From contig CM114274.1 of assembly GCA_050084515.1 (NCBI GenBank), positions 34,038,001 through 34,102,000 of the forward strand: a stretch of 64,000 bases of DNA. Reading direction: 5' to 3'. A model generated the notes under the pieces. That model had not been told where the DNA came from and made no database searches. It saw only the letters and a program-made list of their open reading frames with translations. Shown in pieces: positions 44,121 to 56,989 of the stretch (the stretch's first letter is position 1; each line of letters starts with the position of its first letter). The position numbers and the translations under genes were made by a program. Source of the stretch: Blasia pusilla (Eukaryota; Marchantiophyta; Marchantiopsida; Blasiales).

Positions 44121-44436
44121 GGGAGGAAGGAAGAATCGGGAAAGTATGAAATATGAAAGAAGGGGGAAGGTGGGATCCACACGGAAAAGTCGCACCATGA
44201 CACGGACGTAAATCCATGGATACGGACGCGGACTTTTTCCACGACTCCACAAGCACTTCCTGCCCGTAAGATAGAAAACATTTATCGCCGCCCGGCTGCC
44301 ACTTGTGCTTGAAAGAAAGAAAGAGGTGCTTGCCAAAAGAAAATGCACGGTCCTATACTAATATAATATAAATAAATGATAGATGATAAACAACCGATTT
44401 TATTCCGGACCTAATCTAAAATGACCGCATGGGACT
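44121..44436. other. OPT 3' flank
   Basis: Contains the probable 3' untranslated region of the minus-strand OPT gene. A minus-strand AATAAA lies at 44399-44404, 33 bp after the stop codon. Confidence 0.45.
44399..44404 (-). promoter_or_regulatory. Candidate polyadenylation signal of the OPT gene
   Basis: AATAAA on the minus strand shortly after the OPT stop codon at 44437-44439. The spacing is short for a 3' untranslated region, so another signal further left may be used. Confidence 0.3.
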
Positions 44437-47400
44437 TCAGAAGACAGGGCAACCCGGCACAACGATACCGGGCTGCGTGGGACATGTGGCGAGCGGGCAG
44501 TGGTCCACAAGAGTTCCCCACCAGTCGATGGCTTTGTCCTCGTCGCCGAGCGAGAAGTACAGCGTGACCCCCATGAGCGCCACGCCGGAGTCCAGGGCGG
44601 CGGACAGGACGTAATTGTAACGGCTCCACCATGTCTTATGGTGGCGGAACACGTAGAATGAGAAGATGCCCGCGAAGATGCTCCACGTGATGTAGTTCAC
44701 GGACGTCGCCGGCGGCATCTGCGCGGACGCGCCGAGCAGAATCGGGAAGTTGATCATGCGGATCCATTGCCGGTCCGGGAACATCCTCGAGAACACGAAC
44801 ACGGGGAGCGGCAAGACGGCGCCCAATAACCAAAAGAAGTTGATCGCGCTATACTGCCCTGCAGAGCCGAATATTCGTCTGGGCCCCACCAGTCCCCAGA
44901 TCACGGAGGCGTCGTAGAAGACTTTGTCGCTCGGGCATGTCCAGATACTTCCCGGCGGGAGAGCTTTGGTGTCGCAGATGTGCTCGATCGACGTTAGCAG
45001 CCACCACGCCACGCCCACATTCACCGTCGCCGCCAGACACGTGCCGACCACCTGCCCCACACACGTGGACGGTGCCACTCCACGTGTCCGCGTCAGGACT
45101 TGTACTCTGTCGCGTGCATGTATCACGAGCCCCGTAGTTCCTCTTCTCTCGAATATATCTAATAAAACAAATTACTAGAAATAGACCACTGAAAAATATA
45201 TATATCTGAGAAAAGCAAATTACTAGAAATAGACCGCTGGAGAACAAAAAAACAAAAAAACCTAAACACGTGAATAGAGGGAGGAGATGGAAAGAGAACG
45301 GACTAGGGAAGCCTCACCCAAAAAGGACGAAGCATTCCCAGTCCCCAGCAACTCCCGAACTCAGGAATGAGCTCAAACACATGCGTTTCGTTTGGGGATG
45401 AGAGGCATGAGTTGCAGGGCGGATCCTACTACGGTTATCCGCCGGTTCTTTCAACGAAACACGGTTATAGGCGACGGTGCGTCTTTTACTAGATGGCACG
45501 CGAGCTTACGAAATTACGGCAGCGGGAATTCGGTCACGTTGTTTCGAAGCGCTTCAAAAGATGAGTCCGTCTCCAACGACTTTCCATTATTCTCCAGCCT
45601 CACCACGCGACCCCACGCACCCCGTGAATATCGTCACTTGGATAGACCCACCCGAGTCCCACGCAAAGCTGCGGCCGCTGATGCCCCCACACACACACTC
45701 ACAAACATGGGAGATCTGGTGGCCAGCCTCAATCGATGATATTATGGTTCACTGAAAAGCTCGCCGTTGGTCATTCACCCGCGAGTGAACGAATTCAGCC
45801 CTTCCGCCCGCGAGCTATCTGATGATTCTATTAAGACTACGCGATACTACGACCGGCGGGTCATACGCAGACGGCATGATAATCACGACGAGGCCCGAGC
45901 GAGAGAGACGGACACAGTACCTGGACAATGAACATAGATCGAGGAGGAATCTTCATGTAATGCCCGAGCTTGAAATCCGACGAGAAAGATACGGCCTGGA
46001 CCATACTCATGTATGCGTACGTTTTGAAGCACACATTCGCAGTCGGGCGCCCTGGCAAGATGTAGCCCATCATGTATTCCGTCACGACGTTCAATCCCGG
46101 TGTCTGCACGCAAGATCCAGTGAGCGAGCGCTCGGCGAACGCGACGGTTCTCAACTTCTACTTCCTTTTCTCGACTTTGGGAAATCGAGGAGCCATTACA
46201 TCGTCACTGGCATTCATTCAATCGCGGGGTCGTTTGTACCTGGTTGGTTGTGGCAGTAATAATGCCGATTGGCAAGGTGAACATACACGCCACGGCGCAT
46301 GCGAAGAGCACACCCCACCAAGGCAGCTGCAGCTGCTCTCTGAAGGTCTCGACGGTGAATATGGAAAGCGCGATGGAGCCGAGCATGAGAGCCAGGAACC
46401 ACCATGCGGGGATTTTCGGGTACACGGTCATCATCCTCGTGTGCACGTCTGGCCGCTGATCCGCTAGCCCGGCCCTCTTACGCCGCCAGATCTCTCTATC
46501 CATCCGCGTGGACGTCGGTAATGCGGAGCCCACAAAAATCAGTCAAATCATACGGGAATTCTTTTTCTTCCGACTAGAGGTCACTTCTGTGCTATAGAGG
46601 ATGGGTTTACGCAATCCCTCGGAGGATTTTTTTTAATACTAGAAAATTAAATAAATGAAGAAGAGAAAGGGAAATGCGATAATAATCTATACTATTACGG
46701 GAGAGTGTCATTTTGATTTGTAAATATTGACACACGGAAATTGGGAGCAAGAAAATTGTTTCACATGCTATGGGCAAAAAAAATTATGAAAAATATCATT
46801 AATCTCTTCCCTTCACATTCTAAACACTAGCTTTTCAAACACATTTTTATTTCCCGTGCATCGCACAAACACCTTATCTGTATTATTGTGGGAGAGTGTC
46901 TTTTTGATTTGCAAACACCTATTTCCTCGACACGTGACAACTGGGCAACAAGAAAATATTTCACATACTAGGGGCAATGAGAAAAAAAAATTTTGAATTT
47001 ATGTGCAACATCCTTAATCTCTTCCCTTCACGGACTATACACTAGATCTTCAAACACTTTTTTATTTCCGGTGCATCGCACGACCACCTTATCTATATTA
47101 TTATGGGAGAGTGCCTTCTTGATTTGCAAACACCTCTCCGTTTGACACGTGACAATTGGGCAACAAGAAAATGTTTTATATGCTATAGGAAGCAAGACAA
47201 AAATTTGAATTTATGTGTAGCATCATTAATCTCTTCCCTTCACGGGCTATACGCTAGCTCTTCAAACACTTTTTTATTTCCCGTGCATCGCGTGGGCACC
47301 TTATCTATATTATTATGGGAGAGTGCCTTCTTGATTTGCAAACACCTCTCAGCTTGACGCGTGGCAACTAGACAGCAAGAAAATGTTTCACATGCTACGG

Positions 47401-50400
47401 GCAGCGGGAAAAAAAATTGAATTTATGTGCAGCATCAATAATCTCTTCCCTTCACGGGCTATACACTAGCTCTTCAAAAAAAACTCTTCCCGTGCATCGC
47501 AAGGACACCTTACTAGTATCTTTTATTCCAAAAAATTTTGTCGCCCGTGTTATCACGGGCAACATTCTAGTTTATTTACTACAAATCCTTAACTAGTGTG
47601 ACACCGTTTTTAAGTGGGGAAGTGGAATAGTGCTACAAGAAGATCACCCTCAATTAAATTTTTTTCCTCTATAGGCTAAGGAAATTCATGCTTTTTTCTT
47701 CTATCACTATCGCAAACTTCTAAAATAATTGGTCATCCTAGTCCCAAAATAATTGGCCCTAGTACATATTACTTCTCTCATCAATTGAGTCAGGCGTTCC
47801 TTTCCGACAAATGAAACTCCCAATCCTCTTCCTTTGGCAAGTTGGCAACTACTAAAAGGATTTCATTTTGAGGTCTTTAGTCGGAAACAAAAAAAGGTTT
47901 ATGTGGGATTTTTAATTTTGTGATATGAATCTTTCTTAAATTAGCATTAGACACTAGACATTCCCTCGGAGTTTTACACTAGTAAGGTAGTCCATAGATA
48001 AGGTGCTACGTTTGCTTTTCATACTAGATACTAGACTAAGTAATTTAGGTCGGCCAAGTCCTAGCCAGTATAATGCCATATTTTTTTTATTGTTACTTAA
48101 AAGGTCTGATTTAGGGTCTAAATATTTTGAGTTTGAAACTTTGAGGACATTAGATGATAATATCTCCTAAGAAGGTATTTCATTTGAAAATTCTTTATTT
48201 CTCACATAATCTTTTCAAATGAGTGTTAAAACCAAGCTACTTAAACCCTTTAAAACTTATCAGAGAACAAAATTTAGTACTATATTTCTTCCAAAATCAC
48301 ATGATATATTAGCCTATCATAAATATTCACCACTACAATCTATAGAGGGTGTATCTATGGCTACTTGTAATAAAATAATAATAGGGTTACTCAAGTAGTG
48401 ACTCAAATCATCCTCTTTCCCCCTTCTACCAGGAAAGGTATGGTGTCTTTGTTTGCCAACCTTAAAGCGAGGTAAGTAAGAAATATTGAAGTAAAATACT
48501 ACCCAATAAGACACATGAAAAAGATGCTCACAACAATAGAGTAAGCCATGAATATCTTCTGCCCCATCTATATTATCATTGGAGAGTGCCTTCTTCATTT
48601 GAAAACGCCTGCATGCTTGACACGTGACAATTGGACAAAAAAAAATGTTTCCCATATTATCGGGAAAAAATTTTGAATTTGTGTGCAATATGGTTAGTCC
48701 TTCACTCCCATACACTAGTCCCTTTGTAAAAAAAACCTTTGAAAACAGACATTGCCATAGTACTTAATAGTTGGGCTTTGAGCTATTCTAATAAAATCTC
48801 GTTATTTGAAGGTTAGTACCACTACCTTAACATCAAACTATAAACGACTTTGAGTTCGAAGCAAGGAACCAGGTACCTACCCTTCTACTCCCGTAAGGAA
48901 ACATTGTTTCTCTTTCCAATTCTATCATAAGATTCCCATATTCAAAATGATGGATAGTTACTTCAACTTATTTAACCAACCTCAAAAATTCACGGGAGGG
49001 AGATTTCAATTTGATGCCCTAGGACTTTCTTCACAGTCAAATTCTTAGATTCCCGTTCTCCACTCCTACGTGGATCTTCATTGAGCAAAATCCATGTATC
49101 AAAATTTTCAATGAGGGAAAAATATCTATTAATAAGAATAATTTTGTTTTATAAATCAAAATTGTAAACCGCATGCACGCTCTTTACATTTCTATAATTT
49201 TAATACATTTAATAAAAAATCAAATAGTGAGGTAATATGGTGTAACCCCAAGTTACTCCTAGTTACTTAGAACTCAGCTTAGGTTATGAGGATGGCGTTT
49301 GAAGAACCCTTCTTCGGATGACAACACAACAATGGCCTCTCTTTTTTAAAGTCTTTCCAAATTGACTCTTGTAGGATTTAACATAAGAGCTATATTTAAT
49401 GCAAGGATATTTTTTTTTCACGGCAAGGATGCTAGTGCCCACATAGGAGCGGATAATATAGAACTGGAGCTCTAGCTAGCTAGTGGTTTGATAACATAAA
49501 CAAATCGGAGGCCATTAAATCGAAATCTCCCTCCCTTAAATGAAAATATCATGCTTAAGTTAATGCTAGATACCAACATCCATGGAATCCGGCGGCGAAA
49601 GGTGCGTTTTGGGGTTCAGGGTCATGCGAGGGAGGAGAGGAGTGGCTCGGGGACTAGACTCAAATGGAACCATCGCAAAAGAAGAGATGGCGTGAAAACG
49701 AGAGAAGTGCCTTGGAGCTAGAACTAAAATGGACTCATAGCAAGTGAGTGAATGAAGAGGAATGGCGTGCAAAAATGAGAGGAGTGCCTGGAACTAGAAC
49801 TAAAGTGGAATCACAGCAAATGAAGGGATGGCGTGAAAACGAGAGGAGTGCCTCGGAACTAGAACTACAATGGACCCATCGCGAGTGAGAGGATGGGCGC
49901 GAAAATCAGAGGAGTGCCTGTGTGCCAGGAAACGCACGGAACGCGCGCCGGCAAATGAAGGGATGGCGCGAAAACGAGTCGAGTGCCTTCGGACTACTAG
50001 GACAGAAATGGAAGCATCGCAAACGAAGCTATGGCGTGACAATGAGAGTCGCCAAAGAGTCATACGAGCACAGCGCGAGGAGGATTGAGTGTATGGAGAG
50101 ACTCACGGTCCGTAGAAGAGGGCCACGTGAGATACCGTTGCGGTGACAGAAGCGAAGCCCAATCCGTAAGTGATCGCGAAGAATGTGCTCAAGTAGACAG
50201 GTCCGTTGCGCGCGTAGGCGGCCTCATCCAGCGTGAAATGATCGGAGACAATCGCATCCACGTCGTACATGGACCCATTCCGCAAGAACAATCCGCTGGA
50301 GAAGATCGGGAAGGTCTTCGCGTTGTACACGTTGTTCCAGTACGCTATGGGAGTGACGACATACAGAACGATGCAGAACCCGACGATGACATTCACGGCG

Positions 50401-51916
50401 GCAAACCAGGGGCTCACGAGTGGACTTCCCAGAAAGGCAGAAGTGGTTGCCCAATCCAGAGCGAAGGATCCCAGTCCGAGACCGTTGAGTCCGGATCCCA
50501 GCTGATGAGCCAACACGGAGTTGGGCTTCGCCCAGCACAGCCAGGACACGCAGGTGAGCATGACGAACATGTAGCCCGGAAGCGCGTAGTACGAAAAGCT
50601 GAAGACCAGAACCATCAGGAAGAACTGGATCCGTCTCAGTCCTTTCTCCTTCTCTTCTTCGTGCAGAGTTCTGCGCAATCCACAGCAGCTTCGATGCTTC
50701 AGACCACAGTGGAACCGAATTCTACCGCGCGCTTCATGCGCACCGTCGCCTTGTTTCTGCTTCATGCATACACTACGTCGATTCTTGCTGGGAAACCACG
50801 GACTCTCTCATTTGCTTACTACCTGTTCCCCCGTCCTCTCAAGCGCTAGGGATTGCGAGTTCCAGCGTACCTGAACAATGAAACTTGCACCAAACTGTTC
50901 GGCCACCACATGTGCGCCGGTTCCACCAAGTACTTGTGCATCAAACCTGCCCACCCATAGCCCAACACCTGCACTCAAATTCACAAATTTGAAGCATGCG
51001 TCGTGAACATCATGCTTCCCATCGCAGGACGGTTCGACGGTTCCAGGACCGCCCCGGTTCATCGTCACAGACGCGGAATCAGTTTCATCGCCGGTTCCAG
51101 GACCGGCGATCGAGCGGGCGGAGCAGTCGCACCCCTTCCGCGCATCGCATGAGCGGAATTCCCCTTGAACTGACCTCATCTAGATTTCTCGACTTAGGAA
51201 TGACTACTCTATGTTGAAGTTTGTGCTATGATCTGAAAGTGGCAGTAAGTATATATATATATATATATAGTGTCAGCTATTATAGATGGGAAACCGCCCC
51301 CCCGGAGATCTCCCTCTCAACGACTAGAAGTAAGTGCGGTAGAGAGGTTCGGAAGAGAGGGGCGGCGGTCGGGAATTATTAGTACCTGAGTGGTGATGAC
51401 AATCAAGAAACCGGCGACGATGTGTAAGCTTCTCTTGTAGAAAGCCTTGACGAGGGTGATGATGCCGACCGCGAAGGCAGGTCCGTTTCCAAAAGAGTAG
51501 CCACAGTTTGCGAAAATGGTGATCAGGACATGTTCCTTGACGTTGAAAGGGCCCGGATTCAGCGAAACTCTGAGATTCGTGAACGGAATTCCCATCCGTC
51601 TCGTCGGCAAAACAGCTGCCATGATTCTGCCCAACGGTAGAGTGACAATCTGAGCTGCGATAGCGCTGATTATCAGCGGCTCCCGGCGATACGCGAAAAA
51701 CTGATTGAAAAACGCGAGAGTCGCGCACGCCAGAAATCCCAGCGTCCACATTCTGAAGGTCCACACTGGTAATGTGGGGTCATCCGTGATCGGCACGGTT
51801 AGAGCCACCTGCTCTATCGGTGAATTCTCACCATCGTCTGGAGCTCCAGGTCCCGACCTCGGATCACGCATCATAGTTGCGCCGTCCATCGGAGCTTCTG
51901 CAGCAGCTCTGCTCAT
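44437..51916 (-). CDS. OPT: Oligopeptide transporter, PT clade of the OPT family
   Basis: Proton-coupled membrane importer of small peptides, glutathione or metal chelates; the family is plasma-membrane with about 16 helices. Exons on minus: 51916-51386, 50968-50871, 50670-50107, 46495-46240, 46103-45921, 45051-44437; all introns are GT-AG and in phase, giving 748 residues, normal for the family. The N-terminal [20 protein letters not shown], the NPG motif (SLNPGPFN, about residue 120), the KIPPR motif ([11 protein letters not shown], about 534) and the C-terminal [22 protein letters not shown] region are hallmarks of PT-type plant OPTs. Intron 3 is 3611 bp and holds a Helitron and a minisatellite; the others are 136-869 bp. 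An in-frame ATG at 52039 would add 41 residues; I chose 51916 because it gives a usual N-terminal length. The substrate cannot be told from sequence. Confidence 0.93.
46685..47570 (+). mobile_element. Non-autonomous Helitron made of repeated units, in OPT intron 3
   Basis: The left end is A|TCTATACTATTACGG at 46684/46685. The right end is a hairpin GCCCGTG-TTAT-CACGGGC (47543-47560) followed by CATTCTAG|T at 47570/47571. TC...CTAG between A and T is the Helitron signature. Inside, 5'-end-like TCTATATTATTATGGGAGAG recurs at 46877 (variant), 47092 and 47304, giving units of 192, 215 and 212 bp that each close with a CCCGTGCATCGC block. There is no Rep/helicase coding capacity. Confidence 0.85.
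47571..48565. other. OPT intron 3, unassigned part
   Basis: AT-rich intronic DNA with no recognisable element. Confidence 0.35.
48566..48720 (+). mobile_element. Single Helitron-like unit, partial
   Basis: TCTATATTATCATTGGAGAG followed by GCCTTCTTCATTTG, TTGACACGTGACAATTGG and TTTTGAATTTGTGTGC matches the unit of the Helitron at 46685-47570. It ends near ACTAGTCC without a clear terminal hairpin. Confidence 0.65.
48721..49610. other. OPT intron 3, unassigned part
   Basis: No gene or clear repeat recognised. Confidence 0.3.
49618..50055. repeat. Minisatellite in OPT intron 3, about 70-bp units
   Basis: The phrase ATGGCGTGAAAACGAGAG (with variants) followed by GAGTGCC recurs near 49688, 49762, 49828, 49894, 49964 and 50032, and a weaker copy lies near 49620, so about seven units of 66-74 bp. 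The linker words GGAACTAGAACTA and ATGGACCCATCGC vary between units. The array ends about 50 bp before the donor-side boundary of OPT exon 3. Confidence 0.85.
51249..51269. repeat. TA microsatellite in OPT intron 1
   Basis: An uninterrupted (TA)n run of about 20 bp within the 417-bp first intron. Confidence 0.9.
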
Positions 51917-52859
51917 GATGCTTCTCTTGGAACAAGCGGACAACGGCAGCCCCTCCTCCGAACACATTCTTATTATCCGTGATAGATGCGGGCGCATTTT
52001 GTAGGCTGTCTCGATCGGATCTGTGCAACATGGAGCCATACACAGATGAGGAGGTTTCGCGTGCCTCTTCCACGCATCGCCGTTCCCAGTTCAGGTTCGC
52101 ATTCTCCGATCCTCATGGAAAATGGCAGTGCCACACGTTTCTTACGTCGAATTCCGAATAGAACCGCTCACGAACTTCTTTAGTCAAAAACGACTCATAT
52201 TTCACACACAACGCTCTTATTTGGTGAACAACAATACGTCCCACGTTTAGCAACATACGTTCTTCGCCATCGCCCGAAAATGTAAAGCTTTCTCTTATGC
52301 TCTTGTCTACGTATTCTCCTCACTTTGCTCAACTTGAGCTTTGCTTCTGTCTAATATTCTTATTTTCGAATTTTTAAATAAAAATAAATTTCAGGCTTAA
52401 GGATTGAAACTCAGCCCATTCATAAGGGTTACCCATCTCCGCGCCACTCATTTGAGTGGTAGGGAATAGAAATTTCCACGAGTTCTCATGAAGTAAGGGA
52501 TCTCCAAAAATATTGGGATTTTGGAGATCCCTTCGTATTAATAATTCAACGTTAATTCTGGAGAGTAAAATAACAAGAAATAATGTCATAACGCATTTAC
52601 TATCACAAACCAACCCCAAACCAGTTTGAGATATCGAATGAAACAAAAATATCTCAAAAAATATAGCGTGGGCATACGCATCATAACACATCTACAAAAT
52701 TCATACTTATACTGAAAATTTCAACATACGGATGAATTCATATACATAAAATGAATATAAATTTTCAACATTCGGGTAAATTCACATACATAAAAAGTAT
52801 ATTTAGGCATGTGCATCAAGATCGCAAAATTGAAATAAATTTAGGTCAGAGGACCAATT
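51917..52859 (-). promoter_or_regulatory. OPT upstream region
   Basis: Contains the leader and presumably the promoter of the minus-strand OPT gene. An in-frame ATG at 52039 has no stop before the chosen start and is an alternative start. No TATA box could be placed with confidence. Right of 52360 the sequence becomes AT-rich without features. Confidence 0.4.
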
Positions 52860-53045
52860 TCACTTTTGAATCTACATTAGCATATCAAGCCACATCCACC
52901 CTCTACTCTAGTGCTCAAGCTCTAGCAAACCCTAGACCTGAAATGCTCCAAAGTCTCAACATGAGAAACATGGCAGTGAAGGCCATCTCCCTCATCTTTT
53001 TATCCTTGGAAAGAGCCAAAAGAGCTCTTCCTCCAAAATGACGGC
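52860..53045 (-). mobile_element. Old LTR family A remnant
   Basis: On the minus strand it follows the family A LTR: CATTAGCATATCAAGCC, CATCCACCCTC, ATGCTCCAAAG, CAACATGAGAAA, AGGCCATCTCC and AAAGAGCCAAAAGAGCTCTTC correspond to blocks at 55635-55815. Heavily diverged. Confidence 0.65.
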
Positions 53046-54780
53046 AAAAATAGTTACCTTTGTACATTGGTTAGTGAGTGACCGTTGACCCGATCAATGA
53101 GATATCATACCCAAAATAGCAAAAAAGGAGAATTATTCTAAACGAAAATCCCCATAACAACAGAGCTCTCTCCAACCTCATTTGCTACCTCAAGATGAAG
53201 TTATTTAGGAACGGTCCGTTGACACTCTATGTCATTGACATGGTTTAACTCTATCTGTCAACTAACTAAGATATGATAAAATAGATGAGGTAAGTTATAC
53301 TCACAAAGTCATCTTGAAATGTATGTGCTCCATTGTAATGGCTAACGGCATGAGTGTGTCCCTTTCGGCGTCGATGGTGAATCATTGATGACGACCCTCG
53401 TGATGACCACAATTCCACCATCTCATGTCGATCTCATATGGAATCACCTATGGGTGCCAACTCCCATCTCTTAATTCTAGTCCCTTCAAAATCATTATAG
53501 GTCTTCGATGCCACTATCATCAATATCCAAGCCTCTCTCCACAAAAATCTTAGGTATAAATGGAAAACTCGGTATAGGCCCGCATGCAAAAGTGGAAAAA
53601 CTAACCAGTAGATGATAACGATCATCTATGAAGTGACTAAACTTTATCTACATACACTCCGTTGTTATACTCTGTCTATTTTGAAACTAGTCGTGAATGA
53701 TAAACTAGATCCTGTGTCTGAAGGTGGGGATTTGATCCCCCACACATCACAAACCCATTCACATCTCTTGCATGTATGCCCAACAATATCACAAAGAAAC
53801 TTCTTCATCTCAATTTATGCCTACTTGGACAATTTTTGGAGTCTAGTCGACTCTCAGTAGGTGCGCAATTGGACATCTATGCACACGCCCCACCAATCCC
53901 TCCATGTGATGCTGTGCGGCTTGAACGAAGTGGGACATCGGGTACACAAGGTTCGGTAGAATATTTAGGATTTAATATTTTGTATGAAAATTTAGGGATT
54001 TTTTTGTGAAAAAATATGAAATATTGAAATTTTCGACTTGCACATAGGTAAAAAAATATGTGCCATATCTATGATGGGATGTCAAATGGAAATTTGGGAT
54101 TGAATATTCAAATTTTTTTAAAAAAAAATCACCGAATATTAGATTTAAGCAAAATCCTATGGGTACATGATGTTATGGTCAAATACTCCTTTCACTAAAC
54201 AAGCCATCGGAGCCATCAACTTGTCAAATGCGATGTTATTGCTACTTGCACTACATCATATACTCCCCAAAATATGTATCATGGTGCATGGTAATACAAG
54301 CAAGTGGAATATCAAACCTCGTCATAACACTTTTGAGAGTACTATATGGGATACTCTTGCGTCTTTTGCGAGAGCTTTGGAAGTGTGTTACAGTTGTACT
54401 ACAATCAAGTATTTTGATGCATGATTTTTTGTTAGGTACGTGCAAGTGTTGTGCGAGTATATTGCAAGTATTTTATGAGCTTCATGCATGTTGATGCACT
54501 CGCAAGTCTTGCAAGTATTTGGCGAGAAGCTTCTAAGTGTGCTACAAGCTGTTTGCAAGTATGTTGCAAGTTTGTGGACTCACAAAAATATGAGACTCCA
54601 ATCCTCTTGGGTATTTAAGCTACTTTCAATAAATAAAAAATTTGACAAGTGATCTTCTTGTCAAGGGTTTTCCCTACTTTTCAATTTGTGCTTGCACCCT
54701 TCATCATCTTTTTTTCAATCTTATTTGGAGAGTGATCATGCCAGGGTTGAAGAGCATCTTGCATGCACTATGGAGGCCAT
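53046..54780. other. Intergenic with GCAAGT-rich stretch
   Basis: No gene is recognised. Between 54415 and 54570 the words GCAAGT and TTGCAAG recur about eight times at irregular spacing, without a fixed period. GTATTTAAGC and a nearby AATAAATAAAA at 54610-54640 could belong to an unrecognised LTR. Confidence 0.35.
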
Positions 54781-54950
54781 GGTTGTATGGAAACAAATAT
54801 GTCCGTCCAAGGGATGGAAAAGTCCACGGATATGGTTTTTTCAGTACTCCAGTGGCCCGCGCGGGCTTGGGACGCAGGAATGGGTGTGGGCTCAAATTAA
54901 GGGAGAGAGGAAAGAATCGGCCCACCCGTAGCTTGCACCAACCCACCGAG
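54781..54950 (+). repeat. Dispersed repeat, inverted partner at 56990-57145
   Basis: Shares, in opposite orientation, AAGAATGGGTGCGGGCTC / AGGAATGGGTGTGGGCTC, TTGGGAC and GGACATGG-like words with 56990-57145, and weaker words with 43848-44120. No ends or coding capacity recognised. Confidence 0.6.
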
Positions 54951-55448
54951 GGTCTATCGTGGGCCTGTGCGGGCTTAGGGCGGGCTAGTGCAGTCTACAA
55001 AATGGGCGATGGGTGCTTACACTAGGTGCGGGTTGGCCAAGCCCGGGTGTACGTTGTGGGCAGGGCGGGCTCGGTTGTAGACCATGAGTATCCATGCCCG
55101 CATGGACATGTCCGTCCTAGAGACAGACATAAGTCCGCAGACATGGACTTTGTCTGCGTGCAATCTTGATGGAGGCCCTTGATATTGGACTAGGCAACCT
55201 ACTTCTCATTTATTGAGAATAGGTCCACGTGTCAATGACGGGGCATCAATCAAGGATCATCACAATGCCATAAGATGTCCAATTTATGACCATCCTCAAG
55301 ACGTCTCTATGCATATTTCCCTATGTCCATGCACGAGGTACGGTACATGTACCAATCTCAAATGTAGTTACGGATAACTTTGGTGGAGTCCCATGTGGCT
55401 GCATACGGTCATGATCCACATTTCGTAAGTTTGATGCAAGTAAGCCTT
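54951..55448. other. Intergenic, GC-rich then AT-rich
   Basis: Contains further GGGCGGGCT and GACATGTCCGT-type words of the same dispersed repeat up to about 55160. No gene. Confidence 0.35.
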
Positions 55449-56061
55449 TGTCGTGCGCATACATATGCCTACACAACATACATCGCTGGTCACATCTACA
55501 CCACACAACACCGATCTTCCCCACACACGGGTAGATCCACACATGTACAGAAATCAACTCATACATACACATGGAGATCACACAACAAAAATAAAGAGTA
55601 AAAAAAATGGCACACTCGGCCTAAAACTCCACTCCTCAATCTACATCGGCATATCGAGCCTCGTCCACCCTACGCTATCAAGGAATCCATTGCTAAACCT
55701 CTTTTATCTCACACACATACAAGAGAGGTGCTCCAATGGCCCAACATGAGAAAAATGGCTTGGGAAAGCCATCTTCCTCCCTTATATAGGGTTGGGAAGA
55801 GCCAAAAGGCTCTTCCCCTAAAATAGCTATCCTCCTGGTAACCTGCACGCACAGGTTATCATGGGCGGGTGACCAGGTCAACAAGTCACCCGGATGTGAA
55901 AAACCTCAACAGGAAAGTTTTCAGAAACGACGTCCCTGACACAATGGACCTATCCTCAACCTCATCCGACACCGTGGGACAAAGTTACACTCAAGATAGT
56001 CCGCTGGCTCCTACGCCCTTACCACGATAGATCTCGGCCTATCGGCTACTCAGATGTGACA
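55449..56061 (-). mobile_element. Solo LTR family A
   Basis: Reverse complement of the LTR at 6255-6872: starts on plus with TGTCGTGCGCATAC and ends with CAGATGTGACA. The TATA box TATATAAG (minus) lies near 55786. The inverted repeats seen in the other copy are kept, with a perfect GGGAAGAGCC...GGCTCTTCCC here. No pol sequence adjoins it. Flanks GCCTT and CTTTT are similar but not an exact target duplication. It lacks the extra 135-bp segment. Confidence 0.88.
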
Positions 56062-56989
56062 CTTTTTTGGCCAAATTACCACCTACTTTGTTCTTCTTTT
56101 AGATGGTACCATGTTTATCAGCCTATATATATATATATATAAATCCAAGAGGACATTGGGTTCAAAATTAAAATTGGATTTATTTCAAAAGTACCATATA
56201 ATATCTTTCATGAGCTTTAGTAATATGAATATTGCAATTGAACTCTCATTGTCTATTGTGAGACAATCTCAAGCACACATTTATCCTTATGAACATCTTC
56301 TACATGATGGGATGATTGAGACAATACAATGGGGTTAGAGTTGCATGCATGAGTGCAATTTTATGAGCACAATTTCCTTGATTTGGGATATTCATGGCGG
56401 ATATGCTTCATTGAACCTTTTACACACCTTATGGTGCGGATTTGAGGAACTTCACTCAAATAGACTTAAATGTAAGGGGGAGGGCCTCCACACTTAAGGT
56501 GACTTCCCAATATTTTACCAAGGCACGAGAGGATGTTTGGATGAGAGCATTGGAGGAGAGTCACATACAAACACAAGATAGCAAGTATGCTACGTTTGTA
56601 TTGTGTTATGAGCATCTTGACACGATACAAACGTAAACGTATTGGGGGTAGTGCGCTACCATATATTGGCATCTTATAGGAGATTTTGGAGTTGGACCTA
56701 GTTTGAATGTTTTCCCTACATCGAAAGTATCATATACTTGCACGAGGGCATGCCTTATCCATAGTTCTTGATAAGTAAGGAGTATTTAGAGTAGAGAGAG
56801 CAATGAGCAAGGTTTCACATGAAAAAAGAAAATTCAGTGTGCAACCTTGCTTGGTAAATATGGAACATCCGTTTCATAGCCCGCACTCGCCGGCATAAGG
56901 TCTGTAGGGCAAATTGCGCTCGTACAGCACGAGCCCCTATGCAAGGAACTGCGAGCCTAGGGCGGGACGTGCGCTAGCTTGATGTGGTC
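56062..56989. other. Intergenic, no gene recognised
   Basis: A short (TA)n run lies at 56125-56141. The frame 56442-56636 (KVTSQYFTKAREDVWMRAL) is open for 64 codons, but I cannot assign it. Confidence 0.3.

Noticed and set aside
50085-50849. 254-codon frame on + across OPT exon 3
   Set aside because: It is the antisense shadow of a well-supported transporter exon on the minus strand.
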